Shown: positions 12,840 to 25,510 of the stretch, piece by piece | How the letters are laid out: each line of letters begins with the position of its first letter | Position numbering within the stretch: the first letter of the stretch is position 1 | NCBI RefSeq assembly: GCF_965363235.1 | Contig: NC_134843.1 | Coordinates: 94,645,795 to 94,709,794 of the forward strand | Direction: 5' to 3' | From: Mytilus galloprovincialis | Lineage: Eukaryota; Mollusca; Bivalvia; Mytilida; Mytilidae | Length of the DNA: 64,000 nucleotides | The notes under the pieces: model-generated | What the model saw: the letters and a program-made list of their open reading frames with translations, nothing else | Told to the model about the DNA's origin: nothing | Database searches by the model: none | Made by a program: the position numbers and the translations under genes

Positions 12840-15800
12840 ATGACGAAATTGATGTTGATTGTCTTAATACTGTTCATAACTACAGGTAATATTTCTGAAT
12901 AATATTTGTGGTGAACTCGTTTTAATGTATATCTACTTTGAATTACTCTTACTACAAGACTATGTTGCACGTGATGTCTTTACAAGTATGTGATCGTTTT
13001 TTGACGGTTACGAAACAAATTCCAATCGTACAGTTCATGGCCAACCAAATCATTCTTTAATCAAAAAAACATATTAATATGTAAAGCATGTGAAGGAAAG
13101 GTGGATGAGCCAGGTTCGTGCATTTTCCTCAACAAATCCGATGAATAAGCTTCATGTTTTGTAAGGGTTTAGTATTATAAATATCATTTGCTTTTTAAAT
13201 AGGATAGCTTTTGTGAAAACCTTAACATAAAAAAAACAAATCCGTCTAACATATTTTGTTATATGCAGGCAAATTACAAAACATAGATGTAAAAGATACA
13301 TCAGATTAATTTGAGTCGGGGTAAATTAATCGCTAGAATACATGAACCTACCAACAACAATAAAACAACAGTCATATTCCTTACTTGAAACACTCATTTT
13401 ACCAACAAAATGGTTGGTTAAACCTGGATACAAAGTTGGCAAAAATGTCCCTCTTGTATGACATATTCATACTTCACAACAAAGCCTCATATTTGAAATA
13501 ATTTAAATAAGTTTTGATCAAGCAATAATAATTCCATGTTTTCTGTAACTTTGCACATCTAACTCAATTTTTACTAGATAACATTTTTGTTTGCTTTGGA
13601 GATTCCGTATATCGTCAGGTTATCAGAATTCCAATGGGGACTTACTGAGCACCACTTATTGCGGATCTGTTTTTGCATTGCTACGAGTTACAATTTATGA
13701 CAAAAATCAGCAAACACCAATCGAAACAACATCTGATACACAAATCTAATAATACTTTTAGATATTTGTATTATATTTTGGCTCTCAATAATGACGACTT
13801 CAGTATGTATACTAAATAAATTTATCCTGTTGCACTTACATTGAATAAAGCTAATACTAACAATGACCACTGCCCTTTCCACGATCTTGATATCTATATC
13901 ATTAACGGAAAGCTTAATACTAACATTTATGATAAAAGAGATGATTTTTCATTTCCTATCGTTAGTTATCCATTTTTAGATGGTGACATTCCCTTGTCAC
14001 CATCTTTCGGTGTTTATATATTTCAACTTGTACGATTCACTCGTGTATGTAACAATGTTTTAGATTTTAACGACAGAAATTTATGTATTACTGAAAAATT
14101 ATTACACCAGGGTTTTCGATATCACAAACTAGTCAAAACATTTACAAAATTTTATCATCGGTATAAGGATATCATTCGTAAATATAGCTCAACATGCAGA
14201 CTTCTTATACGATCAGGTATTTCACATCCAATTTTTTTATGGAAATATTCTTTATAAAGCACAAAAATGTCAGTATTCACCTCAGAAACTAACAAAACCT
14301 TTAAATAGACTTATTAAGAAGGGATATAGTTACGATACTGTTGTCATGTCATTTAAGATTGCATATTTTGGCGTTAATATTGATTCACTTATAGGGTCTC
14401 TGCATCGGAAATAAACACATTTAATCAAAAACCAGTTGTTGGCATGACACGGGTTATATTCTTCTCATATCGTTATGATGGTATGATACTAAACCCCTAA
14501 CGGGAAGGATTGTGCCTGATACTCATATGATGAAGACATAATCTTTCAATCAGTTTAATTGAAGTCTGGAGCTGGCATGTCAGTTAACTGCTAGTAGTCT
14601 GTTGTTATTTATGTATTATTGTCATTTTGATTATTTTCTTTGGTTACATCTTCTGACATCAGACTCGGACTTCTCTTGAACTGAATTTTAATGTGCGTAT
14701 TGTTATGCGTTTACTTTTCTTTAAATTGTGTTAGGTATAAGGGGAGGGTTGAGATCTCATAAACATGTTTAACCCCGACGCATTTTTGCGCCTGTCCCAA
14801 GTCAGGAGCCTCTGGCCTTTGTTAGTCTTGTATTATTTTTAATTTTAGTTTCTTGTGTACAATTTGGAGTTTAGTATGGCGTTCATTTTCACCTAACCTG
14901 AACATATATTTGTTTAGGGCCCAGCTGAAGGACGCCTCCGGGTTCGGGAATTTCTCGCTGCATTGAAGACCTGTTGGTGACCTTCTGCTGTTGTCGGTTC
15001 TATGGTCGGGTTGTTGTCTCTTTGACACATTCCCCATTTCCATTATCAATTTTAATGATTACGTATAATTAAAGGAATGCTATACACCCTATACAAATAG
15101 TCATGAAAGTTGTTAGATTATTTAGAATAGATCAAGTGTCATGTTAACCTTACCTACTAAATATATGTTCTCAATGCAACGAGCCAAGATAGAGTTTTGA
15201 CATACTTTGTGGTCATATCCTCCAATTTACCGAATGCGACATTTATTATTGTGGACCGATATGATTCAACAGTAACGATAGAAAAAAAACATATATTAAT
15301 TTCAGTGTTTGATGAGTTTTTGTCACCCAAAGGCTATACATGTAGTTCAAAGTGACATGCATGCTCAATTACTGATATATATAAACCAAGACATCTGATA
15401 GTTTTGTTTAATTATTGTTGCATTGTTTTCATTTTAGATATTGTGTATTCTAGACATGGTTGTGGTTGTTTGGGGGTTTGGGATCCAGTTTGTTCAACAA
15501 CTAATAAGACTCATAGTAATACAGGTTGCATGAAATGCGAGTAAGTTTTCTTTACAAAACCCGAGATGTTCATTGTCTACCTTTATTATCAAATACGTAT
15601 TTACTCAACATACGCGGTAAGAAGTGATTTACATTGTAATACATGATGAGGATTATCGAATGTTGAATACAGATATGAGTCTTCTCTGCACAAGTTGTTT
15701 GAATATTTGTGTCTTGCTAAGCATATTTATTTTACAATTCTGAAGTAATATACACAAATATCAATATCTAGACAGTATTTTTATTGAATGTTGGATCGAT

Positions 15801-18800
15801 CTAGTAGAGATCATAAAAATCTAGTTTTCAGCAAACTACCCCCTTGTCATCATATAAATGATGCTTAATATACATACTTTTTGCAAATTTCTCATATCAT
15901 CCATTCATTTCATTTGACAAGCGGCATTTGTTAATTTCTACTCACCTTTCGTAAGCTCTGCACACCAATGGAAACAGACGCAATGCCTTAAATTATCACA
16001 TGTCTGAGCCCCGAGGTTTGCTAATTTTAAAATTTACACCCGCTACGGCTGAGGTTTACCTATTTTTATGTCTTTATTATTTCTTATGGAGTGCAGTTTG
16101 TTCGCCTTAAATACATTTATCAGTATTTTGCGGTATGATATATATAATATGCAACTGTATTGTACGTTGTATAGAAATAAGTAAATCTAAGAATGTATCG
16201 TAATGTTTTGGACATTGTTGAAACAATCATTTTTCTGGTGCGTATCCGAAAATCCTTTGGAAACGAAGTCACTAAAAAGAACTTTCAAAATAATTCTTTT
16301 GTTGAAATAAAGATCATTATGGTAGCTACCGAAAAAAAATGGTAATACTTTTCAATTACTTTTTTTCGTGGTTTCCAATTTTCGTGGAATGAGCAAAAGT
16401 AACGCGTTCGTCGTTTCTTCAATTCGTTGATTGTAGTCTTCTGAAACAAAAATTCGCGTGAAGAATGTAAACCAAGTAGAAACGAATATTTTTCAAAATA
16501 ATCATAGACACTTACATTCGTAGATCAAACCATCCAACAACACCACGAAAATAAGTGCCCCACGAATAGAAATACTATCACAGTACAAGGTTTACAAAAT
16601 TGATTAAAATTTATTTATTTTTTCACCGCCTCTGTAGTTGTTTGATAGCGTGCTCGCTTCAAGAACAGAAGAACGTGCAAAAAAAGAGATACAACAGATA
16701 CAGTTAAGACGGCCTCATATCTTGACTTACATCTAGAAATTGACAATGAGGATCGGTTAAAAACAAAACTTTACGACAAATGAGATGATTTCAGCTGTCC
16801 AATTGTGAACTTTTCATTTCTAAGTAGCAACATTCCAGCAGCACCTGCATACGGGGTATATATATATCTCTACAAAGTGATACGATATTCCCATGCTTGT
16901 ATTTCCTATCATGGTTTTCCTGATAGAGGGTTGCTGCTCACAAGGAAGCTATTAAACCAAGAGTTCCAAATGTTGAAGTTGAAATCATGCCTTCTGAAAT
17001 TTTACGAACCCCATCACGAGTTGGTTGACCGTTATGGAATAACCGTTTCAAAGATCATATCGGATATGTTCCTTACGTCGTAACTACAATCTTCTTCCCT
17101 TTCATGAATGTGACCTACCAAATTAGACGATTTGTCGAATTTTTTATAACATGACGGGTGCCACATGTGGAGCAGAATCTGCTTACCCTTCCGGAGCACA
17201 TGAGATCACCCCCAGTTTTTGGTGGGGTTCGTGTTTCTTATTCCTTAGTTTAATATGTTTTGTCATATGTACTATTGTTTTTCTGTTTGTCTTTTCATTT
17301 TTAGCCATGGCGTTGTCAGTTTATTTTCGATTTATGAGTTTGACTGTCCCTCTGGTATCTTTCGTCCCTCTGTTACCTAGTATGTCTGTTTTGTTCACGC
17401 ATAAATATAACTGAATTTGATGCGACTTTCATACAAGTGAGAGGTTTAGCACTATAAAACCAGTTTCAACCCACCATTTTCTATATTTGAAAATGCCTGT
17501 ACCAAGTCAGGAATATGACAGTTGTTGTCCATTCGTTTGATGTGTTTTATCATTTGATTTTGCCATTTGATTAGGGACTTTCCGTTATGAATTTTCCTCG
17601 GAGTTCAGTATTTTTGTGATTTTACTCTTTGATCCAAAAGATGTATCTGTGTTTAAATTAACTAATGTCACGGTACCCAAAATTGAACCAAATACCCAAA
17701 TTGCACCTTTTCAACACAAACAGCTTAGAAATTCTTCAAAGTTTTCTTGTAGACTAAAAGATTTCTATTTTGATTATTTGACATTATACACGTCTTACAA
17801 CATAGGTGAATAATCTTCAAATATACAATAAACGTTCACAGTTTATATCAGTAGATGAATCTTCGGGGGAAAATGTACGAAAACGCCGCCATGCGACGTT
17901 CACAAAAAGTTTTGATTTTTTAAATGAACAAAAAAATATGTTACAAGCTTACTATAGTCTGTCAAGTACCGAACGTGACATATTCCCGAATATGACTGTT
18001 TTTCTGAGTATTAATTCGCATTGCTACGTGTTTCGTTATTTTGTAAAATGATTGTTTTAACATGTATTTTTTTATGTTTTTTCCCTTGTTATACCCACCA
18101 TTGTTTTGTATTGTTAGTATATATGGAATATTGTATTCCTCTTGTGAAACGTATGTATTGTGTCTGATTGATCAAATAAAGTTGTAAAGTTGTAAAGTGG
18201 TTTATCAAGCGTTCGTGAATTTAGTTACGAAGTTTTATTTGTAATTCTGATTGAACATAGTTTAGCGTCTTATTGTTTGTAGTTGTATTTCTTTTTATTT
18301 ATTATTTTCTATTCGTGTGTAAAAGTAAAGATAATTAGTCACTCCGTTCATTTGTATGATTTTAGTTTAAAGCAACTTTGTGTACAGGATTTATTCATTT
18401 TTCACAGTTTGATTTGGAAGAAAGGTCAACATACTGTCCCAAGTCAGGAACCTGTAATTCAGTGGATGTCGTTTGTTTTTGTGTTACATGTTTGTTTTTT
18501 GTTCATTTTTTTTTAAATAAGTTAGGACGTTAGTTTTCTCGTTTTAATTGTTTTACATTGTCATTTCGGGGTCTTTTATAGCTGATTATTTGCAATGGGT
18601 TTTGTTCAATGTCGAAGGCGGTATGGTGACCTATAGTTGTTAATTTCTGTGGCATTTGGTCTCTTGTGGATTGTTCTCTCATTGGCAATCAAAGTCTATG
18701 ACAGACGACAAATTATTGTGATTTTTATTTCAGTCATGAAGTTTTAGCTTGCCATCGTGAATGTCCATGTGTGAGTGCATCAGCGAATGCCACAGCAACA

Positions 18801-19566
18801 GCAGTAAGTTGTAATAAAACATTTAATCCTGGTATCTATGATGAGTTTATTATGTTTAAATAATAGATTAATAGACCAACCCAATTTTGTTGAATAAGTA
18901 AACTATATTCTTAATAACAAGGGATTATAATAGGACACAAATGAAATACAATGACCCAGAAAAGAAAGAGTTCTCCGAATAGCGCAAAACTTACACCTAT
19001 TGATATGTCCAATATGAATTTTACTCTAAACCGATAGTGATAAATCTTGAAGATATCGTCTAATTTCAAGAACTAAGTTAATATATTAAAACGAAACACT
19101 GAAGCAATATACCTCAAACAAAATGCCGATGTTCTTTTCAATGAAAGATGCTATTTATGAAACAATTGACCAGCAACCTGGAGGGTTCGAACTCACAACT
19201 TCAGTGTTAACAGGCTAGTGATACAGTAGCTCGACTACTTTAACTAACCGGCCACCAAGACCCCAGCGTCAATTTACAATACACTACGGAAAACCCAATA
19301 GCCAATGGTGTACCGTATTTAAATGATGTGAGGTTGTATTTAAGAACCTTTATTGCATGTACAAAAAGACTCCAACCATTGGGGAGTATCACTTGTTTTG
19401 GAACAGAAGGGGGTGCTAAAGTTTCAGTTTCCTTTTCATTTTCTTTTAAAATTTTCTTGTTCACTTGAAACAGCAATTATTCATTGATCCAATCGACTTG
19501 TATTACTTGTTTAAAGTTATTTTCTTCAGACTAATCTATTTTACATATTTATTTCAGCACGGCTAA
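12840..19566 (+). CDS. Secreted eight-cysteine Kazal-like peptide, copy B (4 coding exons)
   Basis: Coding exons are 12840-12885, 15438-15540, 18734-18803 and 19558-19566; all introns are GT-AG with phases 1, 2 and 0. The product is about 75 residues. Residues 1-15 (MTKLMLIVLILFITT) form a signal peptide, so the protein is predicted to be secreted. The mature part has eight cysteines: CGC, then DPVC, then GCMKC, then ACHRECPC. C-x(7)-DPVC-x(10)-C-x2-C fits the core of Kazal domains, which inhibit serine proteases, and the CPC ending resembles eight-cysteine Kazal variants of invertebrates. The usual G-x-TY-x-N segment is changed to NKTHSN. The tail after CPC is short and Ala/Thr-rich, ending HG. 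Polyadenylation signals AATAAA are at 19602 and 19614. A role in haemolymph or mucosal defence, or in protease control, is inference; the loss of the Tyr and Gly positions makes inhibition uncertain. Confidence 0.8.
13570..15055 (+). mobile_element. 5'-truncated reverse-transcriptase retroelement in copy B intron 1-2
   Basis: From about 13585 the frame reads FGDSVYRQVIRIPMGT, then with stops to about 14415. It includes a degraded palm motif YLYYIL (normally YLDDIL), the FHDLDIYI motif, and a C-terminal block GVYIFQLVRFTRVC..LLHQGFRYHKLVKTFTKFYHRY. An untranslated tail follows, ending near 15050 ('tttgacacattccccatttcc'). The two catalytic aspartates are changed to tyrosines and there are internal stops, so it is dead. 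The type looks Penelope-like or related, but I am not certain. The long frame at 13841-14257 is part of it. A related minus-strand copy lies at 23.6-25.0 kb. Confidence 0.75.
16690..17620 (+). mobile_element. Second 5'-truncated reverse-transcriptase element with its 3' tail
   Basis: From about 16707 it reads ASYLDLHLEIDNEDRL, a stop, then NFSFLSSNIPAAPAYGVYI..VIRYSHAC and LLTRKLLNQEF..LVDRYGITVSKIISDM, ending at 17083. This is the C-terminal part of the same class of reverse transcriptase as at 13.6 kb but from a different family. The tail (17100-17620) contains 'acatgtggagcagaatctgc', 'ccatggcgttgtcagtttat' and 'attagggactttccgtt'. Pieces of this tail recur all over the window. The frames at 16805-17083 and 17151-17414 belong to it. 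Confidence 0.75.
18060..18190 (+). repeat. Possible LINE 3' end
   Basis: An AT-rich stretch ends 'tcaaataaagttgtaaagttgtaaagtgg', that is AATAAA followed by a short (TTGTAAAG)n tail, as at the 3' ends of some non-LTR elements. The upstream frames (17616-17813, 17806-18051) have no domain that I recognise. Confidence 0.35.
19165..19262 (-). repeat. tRNA-derived SINE remnant in copy B intron 3
   Basis: Read on the minus strand it resembles a tRNA with a long variable arm: 'ggtggccggttag' (A-box-like), then 'gagctactgtatcactagcc', then 'gagttcgaaccct' (B box). A homologous sequence sits at the same position in copy D (about 46910-46990), and a partial one in copy C (about 33920-33980), so it inserted before the cluster duplicated. 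Confidence 0.65.
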
Positions 19567-21240
19567 GTGAGATGGAACAACACATTTGATATATGTTAAA
19601 AAATAAATCAAAAAATAAAACATGTTCACAATATGATTGGTGTATAAGGTAAAATCACAAAAATACTGAACTCCGAGGAAAATTTTAAAAAAACCTTATC
19701 AAATGGCTTAATCAAAAGCTTAAACACAGTAAATGAATAGACAACAATTGTATATTAGGTTTATTATTGTAAGAAAGCTTATTACTAACGAACAAAATTT
19801 TTAATAACACCATTCCATATAAAAAAAAAACATACACAAACTTGGTGTTACCTTATTTGTTTCAGAAGGATAGGCAGAGATTGTCTGACATGTGGCATCC
19901 GTCGTGTTGCTAATGTCAGTACAAACCCGGTGATATACTGATGAGATTGTCGTTACCACAGTTCGAACATATATTATGACAATATGATTTTAAATCTGGT
20001 TATGCGAATTGCAAGGATTCATAAGAAAGTGTCAGAAAGAAGTAACTCTGAAACATTGATATTTTTTTCATAAAATAAACAAAGTGTATACTTAAGCAAA
20101 ACTTACGGAAGCCCCACAAAACTGCAGGTTCATACATGTGCTCCGGAATAGCAAGTCTATCCTCTTTCACTTTACAATGGCTGAATGGCTGTTTGGTTTG
20201 AATGCCACATTCAGCTTTATCGTGTTATTTCAATGAAGTTGGTGTCGGTCAGTTTGTATTGTGGAAGAAAGCCGTAGTGTCCGTAGAAAAACATCGAAGG
20301 TCGGCACTTTGACATGGATATACAGTAATACTTCGTATTATGTTAGTTAGAATAGAATGGTTTGTGGCTATCACATAGATGCATGTATGCCGTCAACTGC
20401 CACATGGATGTTCCAAAACGGATATTATTACTACTGAACAACGATAACATGACATTTATTACAGACTTCGATGTTAACAATATTTTTCATTTGGCATTAA
20501 TGGTCAATAAAGGGCAATAACTCCATTAGGTAAGGGTCAACAGAATTCATTAAAAAATTATGATGTTACATTAACTCTTACTAATACCACTTACAGTCGA
20601 TAAGGCTATAGTCGCCTGCTAAACAACGTCAACCGTCATGGTATTTTTCGATATATGCAAGGAAATAATTTCTCTTCGGAGTTGAAAAAAATAAACATCT
20701 AATCGGTCATTCAAATGGTGTTGGTTGCAGTTGAAACTTGTGTAACGTCAATTTCAACTGTTCATCCACAAATCCAGCTGGAGGATCATATTGTGTAGGC
20801 AGAACACTCATGTTGATGTGGTTCGTATACTGTTAACTTGCAGTTCGTATTGTGTAAAATCAGAATATCAGATGCTGGTCAAAATGGATATTTCTACTGA
20901 AAAAGAAAAACTAAAATTGTAACATTTTGTCTTAGATACTAGCTGAGTGAAATTGGCAATATGTGTCAATTTCGAGATATCTAAACATAAAGCAAACCTC
21001 CTGTTTTTGGTAGTATCCTTCTTGTCAGAGTTCACCGAGATATTTACGACAGCTCTCAATACTACCTGATTGAGTTTGCACCGTTGTTATCACACAACAA
21101 TAGGATAAATAATATGATTCTTGAGTGGTAATGAAAAAAAAACATCTCTACATTCCCTTTCAAAGTACATGCTCTTTTCCTAAATTGCAAGGGAGTCAAC
21201 TTTTTCCTTGGATTAAGATGTAAATAGATTTCATTATCAT
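19567..21240. other. Spacer between copy B and RNMT fragment 1
   Basis: Holds the 3' end of copy B, a reverse fragment of the retroelement tail (about 19640-19760 and 19860-19990) and sequence near 20750-20900 that is shared with 34.0 kb and 35.4 kb. No gene is visible. Confidence 0.45.
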
Positions 21241-21245
21241 ACCAC

Positions 21246-23520
21246 TTTAATAGGTTGTCTGTCTCTGTCTTCTGTCGTGTGCTGCTTGTTCATCTGATTT
21301 CTGAAGATGTTTAACCACTGCTTCAACAGTTTTATAATCTTCAGGCTTTTCACATACTAAATTTGTATCCCTGTCTGCCGAGTATGTCTGTTAGGTAAAA
21401 TTATAATATGTAGAGATATTTAAAAAAAAAACTTTATTTTTGTAAATTTTTGTGTGCATACTGATTCTTGCGCGTTGGACACAACTACCAGATAAATAAG
21501 TGCAATTTAACAACATGATGCTTATAAATAATATGTTCATAATATATAATGCAATTTGTTTTAATGTATCCTATTAAATCACAATTTTCGCCATTATCAA
21601 AAAAATTACTCAATTTTCTGAATTGACAATATACTTCATGTGACAAGGCAGGGAAGATCTCATCTGAGAAATCAGCTAAAAACTCATCAAAGATACCAAG
21701 CTTATAATTTGGTAAACCAGACATGTACTTTTTCTGCATATCACTTCTCAGTGGTGCTCGATTCAGGATGGTTGGAAGATCAAATCAAATACAAGGTTGA
21801 AGAGCATTAAAACAATTCCTACAAGTTATGCAAAATATGGGTAAGACCATATATGCCTGGGGGCATAAACATTAGTGTATTGAATAATTCAATATCTTAT
21901 AAACAGGTAATGTACTGAAAACGAACATAGTTGTTCAAATATCAATGTCCTTGGTCTTTTGTGGAAAGTGGTCTCATTCGCCAGCATAACACATCTTCTT
22001 ATATTTATATATCAATAATATTCAATCTCAAAATGTCAACACAAAAGTTCTGACTACTAGACTGATGTTCCCCCTGATATAAAATATCTACAATCAGTGG
22101 CATCCACCCAGTGGTTGTAAAATCTCATTATAGTTACCAGGCCATTGATTTACATGCAAAATGTATATGTCGTCTATCTAAGACTCATCAGTGGTGCTAA
22201 AATAATATTTATAGTAGCAGTTATTACATTGTTTCCATATCTGTACATCTTTATAGAAAACTATATAATTTTAATCTGATGTTATTAATAGAAAATGTAT
22301 CAGTTAGAGAAAATAATAGTAATTATACACACTTTATTTGAGGGAGAGATGGAAAATTATCCACACTAATTTAAATCTCTGCCGGTTTTTTGACAAATTG
22401 ATCAAAATTTTTAATGTATGTTATTTCTTTTCAGTTTTTACCTTATTGTATACATTGAATATGCCAGAGTTGTCCTATTATGACTTTTGATCAAGCATTT
22501 TATTATATTATATTTTAATCTTTATCTTACATTGAATTTTATAAATATACTAATAAACGACCACACTTCTTCCATTCATCATTTAACAAAGTATGAAAAG
22601 TCTCTCAAACTTACCAGCTCTTAATCATCTTTTCTAAATATAACATATATATCCATCCAACAGCTTCGTCCATTCCAAGTGGAAGTACAATCATAACAAT
22701 ATCAGTACCTTTAACAGCTTTGCCATACCTTTATAATTTCTAATATTTACACTTTCTGTCACAGTTTTTTCATTGTCTCTCAAGCTGTAAACCAAATATT
22801 AAGTCAGTCTGTTTAACATAATCTGAGAAAATTAATTCAAAGGCTTGAATGTCGATATAGGCAGGGCATGAACTACATGTATGGCTCTTGTTATAATATA
22901 TCTATCAAAATATACTACTCTAGCAGTTCATACTAACATAATTTCATATGAGTTTGGTGTTGTTCCTACAAATGTCCGCCAGGCATTGCGTAAACTCTGT
23001 GTTGGGGTCTTTATATAAATCTTTTAATCTTTTCTGAAAAATGAAAAAATCATTTTATTGACTAACCTTTGAAATTATCTAATATGATTTTAAGGCCTGT
23101 TTGAGTTCTATAAATGTACACAACATCTTTTAAATAAGATGTTAAACTATGTTATTTTCTTCCAAGGTTAGTTTACAAACACTTTACTTATTTCAGAATT
23201 AAAGTAATCTTTTGTTGTAATTTATTTTCAAAGAATATATAAAAAATATATTTTTGAAGTGCTTACTCAATGAAACTCTGTGTATAAAGTTTCTTAGAAG
23301 AGTAAAACAAAATTTACATAAGAGAAACAAACAGGAGGACAGCCAAAATGCCAGTATTTCATCACATTTGGATGAGAGGTATATTTAAATGCACTACACA
23401 GTATGTAGGCTGCACAAGCTATGCAAAATACAATATTTCTTGTGCATTTACTTTTGAAATTTAAATGGTTTTTCTTTTTGTCCCTTATCAACGCATTGCG
23501 GGGAATATAAAACAAAAGTC
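21246..23520 (-). pseudogene. RNMT 3'-part pseudogene, fragment 1
   Basis: Homologous to 53.8-57.2 kb of the intact RNMT gene. The exon at 21246-21387 matches the exon at 53800-53934 (TYSADRDTNLVCEKPEDYKTVEA..) but is 142 bp instead of 135 and runs into a TAA stop. The exon at 22938-23033 matches the exon at 56459-56640 but has lost 86 internal bases; it keeps [13 protein letters not shown] and GTTPNSYEI, with the donor changed from GTAAGT to GTTAGT. Flanking intron sequence to about 23520 also aligns. The exons corresponding to 55141-55258 and 55617-55787 were not found between them. It cannot encode a working enzyme. Confidence 0.85.
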
Positions 23521-23589
23521 GTTCGTCCGTCCATCCCTCTGTCCGGTCTTCTTATCAATTTCACAGGTACAATTCCTGCCAGATTTCTT

Positions 23590-25000
23590 ATAAACCTTAT
23601 ACTAAAATTGAGAATGGAAATGGGAATGTGTCAAAGAGACAACACCCCGACCATAGAAAAAACAACAACAGGAGGTCACCAACAGGTCTTCAATGTAGCG
23701 AGAAATTCCCGCACCCGGAGGCGTTCTTCAGCTGGCCCCTAAACAAATATATATTAGTTCAGTGATAATGAACGCCATACTAATTTCCAAGTTGTACACA
23801 AGAAACTAAAATTAAAATAATACAAGATTAACAAAGGCCAGAGGCTCCTGACTTTGGACAGGCGCAAAAATGCGGCTGGGTTAAACATGTTTATGAGATC
23901 TCAGCCCTCCCTCTATACATCTAGCCAATGTAGAAAAGTAAACGCAAAACAATGCGCACATTTAGAATTCAGTTCAAGAGAAGTGCGAGTCTGATACAAC
24001 CAAAGAAAATAAACAAAATGACAATAATACATAAATAACAACGGACTACTAGCAGTTAACTGACATGCCAGCTCCAGACTACAATTAAACTGATTGAAAG
24101 ATTATGATTTCATCATATGAATATTAGGCACAATCATTCCCGTTAGGGGTTTAGTATCATACCATCATAACATATGTGAGAAGAAGTTAACCGGTGTCAT
24201 GCCAACAACTGGTTTTTGAATAAATATGTTTAGTTTCGATTCAAAGACCCTATGAGTGAATCAATATTTACGCCAAAAGATGCAATCTTTAATGGCCTGA
24301 CAACAGTATCGTAACTATATCCCTTCTTAATAAGTCTATTTAAAGGTTGCTTTTTGTTTCTGAGGTGAATACTGACATTTTTGTGCTTTATAAAGAATAT
24401 TTCCATTAAAAAAATGGATGTGAAATACCTGAACGTATAAGAAGTCAGCATGTTGAGCTGTATTTACGAATGATGTCCTTATACCGATGATAAAATTTAG
24501 TAAATGTTTTGACTAGTTTGTGATATCGAAAACCCTGGTGTAATAATTTTTCAGTAATACATAAATTTCTCTCGTTAAAATATTGATACTGTACATACAC
24601 GAACGAATCGCACAAATTAAGATATATAAACACCGTAAGATGGTGACAAGGCAACGTCACCATCTAAAAATGGATAATTAACGATAAGAAATGAAAAATT
24701 ATCTCTTTTATCATAAATTTTAGTATCAAGCTTTCCATAAGTGATATAGATATCAAGATCGAGGAAAGGGATGTGGTCATTGTTATTATTAGCTTAACCA
24801 AAAAAAGTTAAGAAAGGATAAATTTCTTTAGTATACATACTGAAGTCGTCATTATTGACAGCCAAAATATCATCTAAATATCTAAAAGTATTATTAAATT
24901 TGTTTATCAGATGTTGTTTCAATGAGTCTTTGCTGATTTTTGTCACTAGTCCCCATTGAAATTACAGGTAAATATCAGAAATATCTCAAACAAGTTCTAT
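23590..25000 (-). mobile_element. 5'-truncated reverse-transcriptase retroelement, minus strand
   Basis: Reverse copy of the family at 13.6-15.05 kb, including the tail (23590-24220) and the coding part to about 24960. Here the palm motif YLDDIL is intact, but frameshifts and the missing 5' part make it non-functional. The frames at 24230-24451 (NRLIKKGYSYDTVVRPL) and 24445-24663 (LLHQGFRYHKLVKTF) are pieces of it. Confidence 0.75.
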
Positions 25001-25510
25001 AATGGTGGACGATCGACTTTTTAAAAAAAGAGTTATAGCCCTTGGACTTATTAAATTTATGAAAAATGGCCTCGTTAGCGCTCTCACAGGTACAATTCTT
25101 GTCAGATTTTTTATAAAACTTATATTTTAGGTTAATATCAGTAATATCTCGAACAAGTTCTATAATGATGGACGATTGACTTTTTTCAAAAGAGTTATGC
25201 CCTTTTGAATATTAAATTTATGGAAAATGGCAATGTTAGCGCTCTCACAGGTACAATTTTTACCAGATTTTTATAAAAACTATACTATAGGTTAATATCA
25301 GCAATATCTCAGTCAAGTTCTGTAATGGTGGCCGATCGACTTTTTTTAAAAGAAATATGCTCCTTAGAAATATTAAATTTATGAAAAATGGCCTTGATAG
25401 CGCTCTCACAGGTACAATTCTTTCCAGATTTTTATAAATCTTATACTATAAGTTAATATTAGCAATATCTTTGACAAGTTTTATAATTGTGGACGTTCGA
25501 CGTTTTTTTA
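25000..25510. repeat. Tandem array of about 120-bp units
   Basis: Four diverged units follow one another, each with 'gctctcacaggtacaatt', 'ccagatttttataaa', 'ttaatatcagcaatatct', 'acaagttctataatggtgg' and 'cgatcgacttttt'. A start of the same pattern also occurs near 23560. Non-coding. Confidence 0.75.

Noticed and set aside
13841..14257. 138-residue frame that looks like a gene
   Set aside because: It is the C-terminal part of a 5'-truncated reverse-transcriptase element with stops before it and dead catalytic residues.
25000..25510. Regular repeats considered as a CRISPR array
   Set aside because: Units are contiguous, diverged and about 120 bp with no unique spacers, in a eukaryotic genome.
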